Of a DNA stretch of 8,090 nt, positions 1 through 5,747 are shown piece after piece (the first letter of the stretch is position 1; each line of letters begins with the position of its first letter). The DNA is taken from NCBI GenBank assembly GCA_031292335.1, contig JARLHH010000259.1, positions 1 through 8,090 on the forward strand, read 5' to 3'. The notes beneath the pieces are model-generated. The model saw nothing but the letters and a program-made list of their open reading frames with translations, did not search any database and had not been told where the DNA came from. The position numbers and the translations under genes are program-made. The DNA is from Candidatus Limnocylindrales bacterium (GTDB taxonomy: Bacteria > Chloroflexota > Limnocylindria > Limnocylindrales > CSP1-4).

Positions 1-1
1 C

Positions 2-3000
2 GCCTGGGGCAGCTACCTCTTCCTGCGCGACATGGCCAGCGGCGCGGTGTGGTCGGCCGGCCATCAGCCCAGCGGCGTGGAGGCGGACAGCTACGAGGTC
101 ACCTTCTCGGAGGACCACGCGGAGTTCTCCCGGCGGGATGGTTCGATCACGACCGACCTGACCATCGTCGTGTCCGCCGAGCACGACGCGGAGATCCGGC
201 GGGTGACGCTGACCAATCTCGGTTCCCACGATCGCGAGATCGAGCTGACGTCCTATGCGGAGATCGTTCTGGCGCCACAGGCGGCGGACGTGGCCCATCC
301 CGCATTCCAGAACCTGTTCGTTCAGACCGAGTTCGCCCCCGACATCGGGGCACTCCTTGCCACGCGCCGTCCACGATCCAGCGATGAGAAGGCGATCTGG
401 CTGGCGCACGTCGCGGCGGTCGAGGGTGAGGCTGGCGGGGTCGTCCAGTACGAGACCGATCGCGCCCGCTTCCTCGGTCGGGGGCGCTCGGTCCGCTCGC
501 CTGTCTCGGTCATCGACGGGCGGCCGCTCTCGAACACGGTCGGCGCCGTGCTGGATCCGATGCTCAGCCTGCGCTGCCGGGTCAAGCTCGCCCCTGGTGC
601 GACGGCCCACGCGATCTTCTCGACCGTCGTCGCCGAGTCACGCGCGGACGTTCTCGACCTGGCCGACAAGTATCGGGAGACGGCCACCTTCGAGCGCGCG
701 GCGACGCTCGCCTGGACCCAGGCCCAGGTGCAGCTCCACCACCTGGGCATCGACTCCGACGAGGCCAACCTCTTCCAGCGCCTTGCCAACCGGATCCTCT
801 TCTCGGATCCGTCGCTGCGGCCCCCGTCGAGCGTGCTGGCCGCCAACGAGCGCGGGGCGCCCGGCCTGTGGGCCCACGGCATCTCGGGCGACCTGCCGAT
901 CGTCATGGTCCGGATCGACGAGGTCGAGGACCTCGACATCGTTCGCCAGCTGCTCCGCGCCCACGAGTACTGGCGTCTCAAGCTGCTCGACGTGGACCTC
1001 GTGATCCTCAACGAGCACGGCGCCTCCTACGCGGCGGGTCTCAACGATGCCCTGGAAGCCCTGGTGCGGGCGAGCCAGTCCAGCCTCGTCCAGGGCGGTC
1101 TTCCGGGCCACGGCGGGGTCCACATCCTGCGCGGCGACCAGATGCCGACCGGCGACCGGACGCTCCTCCTGGCGGCCGCTCGCGCGGTCCTGCTGAGCCG
1201 CCGGGGAAGCCTGGCCGACCAGGTCACTCGCCTGGAGCGTCCCGAGGCGCCCGCCGTGCGCGCGGCGCCCTTCGCCGCCGGGCAGACGGCGAGCGAGGCA
1301 TCCGGGCCGCGTCCGGAGCTGGAGTTCTTCAACGGCCTGGGTGGCTTTGCCGATCGCGGTCGCGAGTACGTCACGCTCCTCGGCCCGGGTCAGTCCACCC
1401 CGGCGCCGTGGCTGAACGTGATCGCCAACGCGACGTTCGGGTTCCAGGTATCCGAGTCCGGGTCGGGTTACACGTGGTCCGGGAACAGTCGCGAGAACCA
1501 GCTCACCCCGTGGTCCAACGATCCCGTGAGCGACCCGGTGAGCGAGGCCATCTACGTCCGGGACGACGACAGCGGCGATCTCTGGGGTCCGACCGCACAG
1601 CCGATCCGCTGCGAGGAATCGACGTACGTGGTCCGCCACGGTGCCGGCTACAGCCGCTTCGAACACCTGCACAACGGCATCCAGCTCAACCTCGTCCAGT
1701 TCGTCCCGCTCGACGACCCCCTGAAGATCTCGGTGCTGACCATCGAGAATCGGTCCGGGCGTTCCAGGCGCCTGTCGGTGACCGCCTACGCCGAGTGGGC
1801 CCTCGGAACGTCGCGCGGGGGAAGCGCGCCCGGGATCATCACCGCGCTCGAGCCGGAGACCCGGTCCGTCCTTGTCCGCAACCCGTGGAACACCGAGTTC
1901 GCCGGCCGGGTCGCGTTCCTCGACCTCGGCGGGCAGCAGAGCGCATGGACGGCAGATCGAACCGAGTTCCTCGGGCGCAACGGCGGTCCGGACCGGCCCG
2001 CCGGCCTGAGCCGCGGTCACCGGCTCGGCGGAGCCGCGGGCGCGGGCCTCGACCCGTGCGCAGCGCTCCAGACCTCATTCGAGCTCCCCGATGGAGAGCG
2101 GACCCGGGTCCTCGTGCTGCTCGGCGAGGCGGACGGGGCCGCTGCGGCAGCCGCCCTGATCGAGCGCGGACGAACGGCTGATCACGAGGCGTTGCTGCGC
2201 GACGTGGCGGGCTTCTGGGACAGCGTCCAGGGCACCGTCCAGGTCCGCACTCCCGACCGCTCGATGGACATCCTGCTGAACGGCTGGCTGGTCTACCAGA
2301 CGCTCGCCTGCCGGCTCTGGGCGAGGACCGCCTTCTACCAGGCCGGCGGCGCCTACGGGTTCCGGGACCAGCTCCAGGATGTCATCGCCCTCGTGACCGC
2401 GAAGCGGGACCTCGCCCGGGAGCACATCCTCCGGGCCGCGGCGCACCAGTTCACCGAAGGTGATGTCCAGCACTGGTGGCATCCACCGTCGGGCCGGGGA
2501 GTGCGAACCCGCATCTCGGACGATCGTCTCTGGCTCCCCTACGCGGTCGATCGATACCTTGCGGTCACGGGCGACACCGCGGTCCTCGACGAGACGGTCC
2601 CCTACCTCGAGGGCCCCGCCCTGCGTCCAGGCCAGGCCGACGCGTACTTCCAGCCGGAACGCTCGGCCGGGTCGGCTTCGCTGTTCGACCACTGCGCGGC
2701 CGCGCTCGACCGGAGCCTCGAAGTCGGCTCTCACGGGCTGCCGCTGATCGGGTCGGGCGACTGGAACGACGGCATGAACCGGGTGGGCGATCAGGGCCGG
2801 GGCGAGAGCGTGTGGCTGGGCTGGTTCCTGCATGCCGTCCTGGCCGCGTTCGCGCCGATCGCGGAGGCCCGCGGCGAGCGGACCCGGGCGGAGCGCTGGC
2901 GGACCCACCTGAAGGCGCTCCGGCGGGCGCTCGAGCGCCACGGCTGGGACGGCGACTGGTATCGCCGGGCCTTCTTCGACGATGGCACCCCGCTCGGCTC

Positions 3001-3724
3001 CGCCGAGAACGCGGAGTGCCGGATCGACTCGATCGCCCAATCGTGGAGCGTCCTGTCCGGGGCCGCCAACCCTGCCCACGCCCGTCGGGCCATGGCCGCG
3101 GTGGAGGAGTTCCTGGTCCGGCCGGGTGACGGCCTCGTCCTGCTCTTTACCCCGCCGTTCGACCATTCCGATGTCGATCCCGGCTACGTCAAGGGCTACC
3201 TGCCGGGCGTCCGGGAGAACGGCGGCCAGTACACCCACGCAGCCATCTGGTCGGTGATCGCGTTCGCGGCACTGGGTGACGGCGACACGGCAGGCGAGCT
3301 GTTCTCGATCCTGAACCCCATCAACCACGCCAGCACGCGAGCCGGGGTCCAGCGCTACAAGGTGGAGCCCTATGTCATGGCGGCCGACGTCTACGCCGAA
3401 CCGCCGCATGTCGGACGCGGGGGCTGGACGTGGTACACCGCCTCGGCTGGCTGGATGTACCAGGCCGGCCTCGAATGGATGCTGGGATTCCGCCTGCGCG
3501 GAGCGACGCTCCTCCTCGATCCCTGCATTCCCCGAGCCTGGCCGCGCTACGAGATCGACTTCCGATACCACTCCGCCAGGTACCTGGTCGTGGTGGAGAA
3601 CCCACAGGGAGTCAGTCGCGGGGTGACGGTGACGGAGCTCGACGGGCAGCCGCTGGAGCGCGGGGCCGCGGTCCCGCTCGCCGACGACGGCGCCACGCAC
3701 CGGCTGCGGGTCGTCCTGGGCTGA
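2..3724 (+). CDS. Cyclic beta-1,2-glucan synthase-like / GH94 family protein, C-terminal part (5' partial)
   Basis: Only the C-terminal 1,240 residues are present. The frame is open from base 2, and the residues before the first Met at base 32 (AWGSYLFLRD) read on naturally into the domain, so that Met is internal. Positions below count it as residue 1. Residues ~1-230 are a first GH94-type beta-sandwich (AVWSAGHQP, then VRRVTLTN-like strands). Residues ~235-425 are an alpha/beta linker that includes GLWAHGISGDLPI. Residues ~430-740 are a second sandwich starting FFNGLGGF and containing the YTWSGNSRENQLTPW and LWGPTAQP motifs. Residues ~745-1165 are the (alpha/alpha)6 barrel, with GFRDQLQD, WWHPPSGRGVRTR and GSGDWNDGMN; the DWND at residues 910-913 carries the family's general-acid Asp. 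A C-terminal sandwich follows. The doubled sandwich plus linker is known from NdvB-type cyclic glucan synthases of ~2,800 aa and is absent from ~800-aa cellobiose or chitobiose phosphorylases. In NdvB the GH94 part trims glucan chains by phosphorolysis before cyclisation. Exact substrate here is not provable without the GT84 half. Confidence 0.88.
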   Translation, partial: AWGSYLFLRDMASGAVWSAGHQPSGVEADSYEVTFSEDHAEFSRRDGSITTDLTIVVSAEHDAEIRRVTLTNLGSHDREIELTSYAEIVLAPQAADVAHPAFQNLFVQTEFAPDIGALLATRRPRSSDEKAIWLAHVAAVEGEAGGVVQYETDRARFLGRGRSVRSPVSVIDGRPLSNTVGAVLDPMLSLRCRVKLAPGATAHAIFSTVVAESRADVLDLADKYRETATFERAATLAWTQAQVQLHHLGIDSDEANLFQRLANRILFSDPSLRPPSSVLAANERGAPGLWAHGISGDLPIVMVRIDEVEDLDIVRQLLRAHEYWRLKLLDVDLVILNEHGASYAAGLNDALEALVRASQSSLVQGGLPGHGGVHILRGDQMPTGDRTLLLAAARAVLLSRRGSLADQVTRLERPEAPAVRAAPFAAGQTASEASGPRPELEFFNGLGGFADRGREYVTLLGPGQSTPAPWLNVIANATFGFQVSESGSGYTWSGNSRENQLTPWSNDPVSDPVSEAIYVRDDDSGDLWGPTAQPIRCEESTYVVRHGAGYSRFEHLHNGIQLNLVQFVPLDDPLKISVLTIENRSGRSRRLSVTAYAEWALGTSRGGSAPGIITALEPETRSVLVRNPWNTEFAGRVAFLDLGGQQSAWTADRTEFLGRNGGPDRPAGLSRGHRLGGAAGAGLDPCAALQTSFELPDGERTRVLVLLGEADGAAAAAALIERGRTADHEALLRDVAGFWDSVQGTVQVRTPDRSMDILLNGWLVYQTLACRLWARTAFYQAGGAYGFRDQLQDVIALVTAKRDLAREHILRAAAHQFTEGDVQHWWHPPSGRGVRTRISDDRLWLPYAVDRYLAVTGDTAVLDETVPYLEGPALRPGQADAYFQPERSAGSASLFDHCAAALDRSLEVGSHGLPLIGSGDWNDGMNRVGDQGRGESVWLGWFLHAVLAAFAPIAEARGERTRAERWRTHLKALRRALERHGWDGDWYRRAFFDDGTPLGSAENAECRIDSIAQSWSVLSGAANPAHARRAMAAVEEFLVRPGDGLVLLFTPPFDHSDVDPGYVKGYLPGVRENGGQYTHAAIWSVIAFAALGDGDTAGELFSILNPINHASTRAGVQRYKVEPYVMAADVYAEPPHVGRGGWTWYTASAGWMYQAGLEWMLGFRLRGATLLLDPCIPRAWPRYEIDFRYHSARYLVVVENPQGVSRGVTVTELDGQPLERGAAVPLADDGATHRLRVVLG

Positions 3725-3735
3725 TCGCGCGACGT

Positions 3736-3757
3736 GGCCTGGAGCGAACGCTCAGCC
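3736..3757. terminator. Possible short hairpin between convergent genes
   Basis: The 35-nt gap between the glucan-enzyme stop and the stop of the minus-strand unknown gene can fold as GGC-c-TG-g-AGCG, loop GAAC-like, then CGCT-CA-GCC. The core GAGCG/CGCTC is perfect but the loop is very tight and there is no T-tract on either side. A bidirectional terminator is expected at this position from the convergent layout, but the fold is weak. Confidence 0.25.
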
Positions 3758-3759
3758 TG

Positions 3760-4035
3760 CTAGTAGGCGATCTCGTCCGACTCCGGCACGGCCAGGCTGT
3801 GCACTTTGTACGTCCCGGCCCCGAGCTGCGCGGTCACGACGCGGTGGCCCTTGCCGACCGCGTCGGAGAACGACTGGACCGGAACGGCGACGGTCAGCCG
3901 TGCGACCGCCTCGCCAGCTCGCTCGTACCGGACCTGGGTTTCCAGGCCGTACGTGTCAGTGCTCCTGACGCCGAGCTCACCCGGGTCGCAGCCGATGAGG
4001 CCCGCGACCCAGGCCCGCGCATCCCACGTCGCCAC
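3760..4035 (-). CDS. Hypothetical protein, 91 aa, translationally coupled to upstream gene
   Basis: I do not recognise this protein. It starts at GTG (4035-4033), preceded by a good ribosome binding site, CGGAG on the minus strand at 4047-4043, 7 nt before the start. The stop of the upstream membrane protein (4039-4037) is separated from this GTG by one base, so reinitiation or coupling is likely. The product begins MATWDARAWVAGLIGCDPGEL. It looks soluble: no signal peptide or membrane segment is visible. A basic/aromatic middle (QVRYERAGEAVARLTVAVPV) suggests an amphipathic beta strand, and the end is acidic (PESDEIAY). A single Cys is at residue 16. Gene context (last of three small minus-strand genes) is the only functional hint. 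It is real rather than a shadow because it has an RBS, sits tightly against its neighbour and has no stronger competing frame. Confidence 0.62.
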   Translation of the reverse strand: MATWDARAWVAGLIGCDPGELGVRSTDTYGLETQVRYERAGEAVARLTVAVPVQSFSDAVGKGHRVVTAQLGAGTYKVHSLAVPESDEIAY

Positions 4036-4036
4036 G

Positions 4037-4411
4037 TCAGGACTCCGCGCGACGTGCGACCGGGCGCGAGGCGATGGCCGCGCCGATGATCAGCGCCGGC
4101 GCGACCCCGGCCGCGACCACCACGCGTGGTGCCCCGGCAAGCGAAAGCCCCGCGCCGAGACCGACCGAACCCGCGGCCAGCCACCGAAGCACCGGGTCGG
4201 GCAGCTTCTGCAGCGCGCTCGTCGTCCCCCCCGCGCCGGTCCGCGTGGCACGGGCGGCGCGGGGGGCGCGCGCGATGACAACCTCGGCGCCCGTCCGCGC
4301 GAGCCTCGCGGCTCGCGCGGCATACATGCCGAGGTTCGCGAGGTTGCCTCGCACGCCGTGCGGGGGAACCCGGGTGCGGGGTGCGCGCCCCTTACGCGTT
4401 GCGATCCTCAT
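4037..4411 (-). CDS. Small membrane protein, 124 aa, two predicted transmembrane segments
   Basis: Unrecognised family. It starts at ATG (4411-4409), with GGAAGG on the minus strand at 4419-4414 just upstream. Spacing from the full motif is only 2 nt, but the GGA core lies at a usable distance. Residues 1-60 are strongly basic (many Arg, few acidic residues). Residues ~74-92 (LRWLAAGSVGLGAGLSL) and ~96-115 (RVVVAAGVAPALIIGAAIAS) are two hydrophobic segments joined by a very short GAP turn, giving a helical-hairpin membrane anchor, followed by a short basic tail. By the positive-inside rule both ends should be cytoplasmic. An internal Met at residue 29 (LGMYAARAAR) is an alternative start but has no better binding site. 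It lies 44 nt after the repeat protein and 1 nt before the 91-aa gene. Holin- or anchor-like topology is visible; function is not. Confidence 0.62.
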   Translation of the reverse strand: MRIATRKGRAPRTRVPPHGVRGNLANLGMYAARAARLARTGAEVVIARAPRAARATRTGAGGTTSALQKLPDPVLRWLAAGSVGLGAGLSLAGAPRVVVAAGVAPALIIGAAIASRPVARRAES

Positions 4412-4455
4412 GTCCTTCCAGCGCGCCGACCAGGCACGAGGCGAGAGATGGGGAC

Positions 4456-4713
4456 CTAGCCGTCCGTGTCGCCGAAATTGCCCGGCACTTCGTCCGCCGC
4501 GGTCAGCGCCTCGGTCCGCTCGCCGGCCGCGAAGTCGCCGTGGAGGCCCGCCGCCAGGATCTCCTCGGGTGTCTCCGCCATGGTCTCCTCGCCGGCCGCG
4601 AAGTCGCCCTCAAGGCCTGCCGCCTGGATCTCTCCCGGCGTCCGTGCCTCGGTCCGCTCGCCGGACGCAAAGTCTCCCGGTGGTGTTTCCACCGGCGGTG
4701 TGTTGATGCTCAC
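4456..4713 (-). CDS. Acidic tandem-repeat small protein, 85 aa (three 23-residue GDFAxGE repeats)
   Basis: The GTG start (4713-4711) is chosen because a perfect AAGGAG lies on the minus strand at 4725-4720, 6 nt upstream. A longer in-frame reading from an ATG at 4818 has no binding site, and its extra residues look like non-coding sequence. The product opens MSINTPPVETPP, then has three units of 23 residues at 13-35, 36-58 and 59-81. The consensus is GDFA(A/S)GE(R/E)TxAxTPxEIxAAGLx; the last copy diverges after its TEALTA and ends in GNFGDTDG. It is rich in Glu, Asp, Ala and Gly and has no Cys, no Lys and no hydrophobic segment, so it is probably soluble and partly disordered. The pattern loosely resembles short actinobacterial proteins with spaced G-x-F-x-x-G-x-E motifs, from memory only. 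It could be a structural/adaptor peptide or a multi-core peptide precursor. It is the first gene of the minus-strand trio. Confidence 0.72.
   Translation of the reverse strand: MSINTPPVETPPGDFASGERTEARTPGEIQAAGLEGDFAAGEETMAETPEEILAAGLHGDFAAGERTEALTAADEVPGNFGDTDG
4471..4677 (-). repeat. Three tandem 69-bp repeats inside the 85-aa gene
   Basis: On the plus strand the block starting GTCCGCTCGCCGG recurs at 4514, 4583 and 4652, exactly 69 bp apart (23 codons). Units are 4609-4677, 4540-4608 and 4471-4539. The first 26 bp of each block are nearly identical, differing at 3-4 positions at most. The rest is more diverged but keeps the reading frame. This is consistent with in-frame duplication followed by selection on the protein. 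Confidence 0.85.
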
Positions 4714-4719
4714 GAGATT

Positions 4720-4725
4720 CTCCTT
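4720..4725 (-). promoter_or_regulatory. Ribosome binding site deciding the GTG start of the repeat protein
   Basis: AAGGAG on the minus strand, 6 nt from GTG 4713. This is the strongest Shine-Dalgarno match on the minus strand of the window and places the true start 35 codons inside the longest open frame. Confidence 0.75.
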
Positions 4726-4812
4726 CGCTATGCCGCACGAGGTGGAATGCCGCGTGGGGCGCCTTCGGGCGGTGAGCCGCTCGAATGCGAGTGTGCTGCC
4801 CGGGCATCTCCG

Positions 4813-4831
4813 TGTCATGACAGTCCGTCAT
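4813..4831. promoter_or_regulatory. Candidate operator: TGTCATGACA palindrome with adjacent GTCAT half-site
   Basis: TGTCATGACA at 4813-4822 is a perfect 10-bp palindrome. Overlapping it, ATGAC (4817-4821) is inverted as GTCAT at 4827-4831. It is notable for being AT-containing and symmetric in very GC-rich intergenic DNA, about 100 bp upstream of the leftward gene. A dimeric regulator site is plausible; no regulator gene is in the window. Confidence 0.3.
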
Positions 4832-4864
4832 CTCGCCGAACGCGACGGCGACCCGGGCGTCGCA

Positions 4865-4935
4865 GACCCCCGACACGGAGCCAGCGCTCCCGGTTCCGGG
4901 GGGCGGAGCGGGAGGCGTCTCGCGCGCCGGGGGTC
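4865..4935. repeat. Nested inverted repeats in the divergent region
   Basis: GACCCCCG (4865-4872) is matched by its perfect reverse complement CGGGGGTC (4928-4935). Inside it, CTCCCG (4887-4892) is matched by CGGGAG (4909-4914). Together they could form a two-tier hairpin in RNA or cruciform-type structure in DNA. No T-tract follows. Short GC arms can arise by chance at this base composition. Confidence 0.4.
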
Positions 4936-5026
4936 CGCCGCGAGCCTACAACGTCGGCGTTGGTGGCAGGCGCGTGGGTTCATGCGGTCGTCGGGGCCTG
5001 ACGGCCGCGTCCGGTGGGTGTCCCCC

Positions 5027-5055
5027 TGTACGGCTCGCCCGACTGTCGCTACCGT
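5027..5055 (+). promoter_or_regulatory. Weak sigma70-like promoter candidate for the methyltransferase unit
   Basis: TACCGT at 5050-5055 resembles a -10 box, and TGTACG at 5027-5032 is a poor -35 match at 17-bp spacing. Transcription would start near 5062 and leave a ~40-nt leader before the ATG at 5104. This rests on position and loose matching only. Confidence 0.25.
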
Positions 5056-5103
5056 TGCTCTCCGCGCGCCGCCGTCGGGGCAGGCGCCGGAGAGGGGGCA
5101 CCC

Positions 5104-5142
5104 ATGCTGTCGAGTCGCGCCTCCGCACCGGACGGACAGTGA
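5104..5142 (+). CDS. Possible 12-residue leader peptide (uORF) overlapping the methyltransferase start
   Basis: An ATG at 5104 follows a strong purine-rich binding site (GGAGAGGGGG, 5089-5098) at 5-nt spacing. It reads MLSSRASAPDGQ and stops at TGA 5140-5142. The final A of that stop is the first base of the methyltransferase ATG (TGATG overlap), the classic arrangement for translational coupling. The peptide shows no run of codons for a single amino acid, so classical attenuation is not indicated. It may simply be how ribosomes are delivered to a start with a weak site of its own. Whether the peptide is made is unknown. Confidence 0.42.
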   Translation: MLSSRASAPDGQ

Positions 5143-5747
5143 TGGCCGCGACCGGGAGCGGGGTGATGCCTGGGGTTCTCTCCCGGATCGTGGCGATCGG
5201 CCGGAGCGCCCCGGACCGGGCGCTCCTTCGCCGCGCCCTCGACGAGCTGGACGCCCGCCATAGGCTTGCAGAGAAGATCGCCGCCGAACCGAACCTCGCG
5301 GCGATCATGACGGAGTTCGTGACCCGCCTGGTGGACGCCTTCGGCTCGCTGGCGGCGATCCGCGGCCAGGCCGTCCTCGACATCGCCTGCGGGTCGAGCT
5401 CCAGCCGGTCGCCGGTCACGGGTCGCCAGACCTCGGAGTTCGAGCCGTGGATGTGCCGGCTGCTCGTCGAGCTCGGGGCGCACCCGGTCGGGCTCGACAT
5501 CGGAGATCTCGCAGGCGAGGCGTTCGAGCACCATCGCGTCGACCTCGGCGTCCCTGGCGCCCTCGACTTCCTGGCGCCCGGCTCGTTCGATGCCATCCAC
5601 GAGAGCCGCCTCTTCGGCTCACCCGAGTTTCGCGCCGCGCACGGGTCCGCCACCGAACGCATCCGTCGCGAGATCCACCGCCAGGAGCGCCGCCTCTTGC
5701 GGCCGGGTGGGGTTCTGATCCACAGTGACGGTCGACGCCATGGATGA
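5142..5747 (+). CDS. Class I SAM-dependent methyltransferase, 201 aa
   Basis: Transfers methyl groups from S-adenosylmethionine; the acceptor is unknown. An N-terminal helical stretch (residues ~22-72, RRALDELDARHRLAEK onward) precedes motif I, VLDIACGSSSS (78-88). The acidic ribose-binding position comes at the end of strand 2 in HPVGLDIGDL (114-123, D119). Then follow a DLGVPGALDFL/SFDAIHESRLFGSPEF segment (135-163) in the motif IV/V region, and LRPGGVLIHSDG (186-197). The protein ends only four residues later, so strands 6 and 7 of the usual Rossmann-like fold appear to be missing or supplied otherwise. Start choice is between ATG 5142, coupled to the leader peptide stop, and ATG 5166, which has GGGAG at 5154-5158 with 7-nt spacing; the latter would give 193 aa. 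Its 3' end overlaps the decarboxylase, implying co-transcription. The fold assignment is firm; a small-molecule or peptide substrate cannot be told apart. Confidence 0.8.
   Translation: MAATGSGVMPGVLSRIVAIGRSAPDRALLRRALDELDARHRLAEKIAAEPNLAAIMTEFVTRLVDAFGSLAAIRGQAVLDIACGSSSSRSPVTGRQTSEFEPWMCRLLVELGAHPVGLDIGDLAGEAFEHHRVDLGVPGALDFLAPGSFDAIHESRLFGSPEFRAAHGSATERIRREIHRQERRLLRPGGVLIHSDGRRHG

Larger units (their letters stand above)
4714..5103. other. Divergent intergenic region, 390 nt
   Basis: No convincing gene is seen between the repeat protein (leftward) and the methyltransferase unit (rightward). Several frames are open because of the high GC content, but none has a start with a binding site or a protein-like composition. 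The region must hold the promoters of both units. It contains a 10-bp palindrome (4813-4822), nested inverted repeats (4865-4935) and a weak -35/-10 pair before the rightward unit, each listed separately. Confidence 0.6.

Noticed and set aside
32..34. ATG at base 32 as the true start of the glucan enzyme
   Set aside because: The frame is open to the left edge and the residues before it match the flow of the domain. There is no ribosome binding site, and the GH94 sandwich would be cut.
638..3700. Minus-strand open frames of 460 and 541 codons opposite the glucan enzyme
   Set aside because: They are shadows of a gene with strong domain motifs. No family features or binding sites of their own were seen.
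4471..4677. CRISPR-like array from the 69-bp periodic blocks
   Set aside because: There are only three contiguous units with no unique spacers, and the period is a whole number of codons inside an open reading frame.
4714..4818. N-terminal extension of the repeat protein from an ATG at 4818
   Set aside because: There is no binding site at 4818. The extra 35 residues are Arg/Thr-rich and unlike the acidic repeat part, while AAGGAG sits ideally before the GTG at 4713.
4466..5263. Plus-strand open frame of 265 codons across the repeat gene and intergenic region
   Set aside because: It runs antisense to the repeat protein and out of frame with the methyltransferase, has no binding site, and its composition is Arg/Ser/Pro-rich noise.
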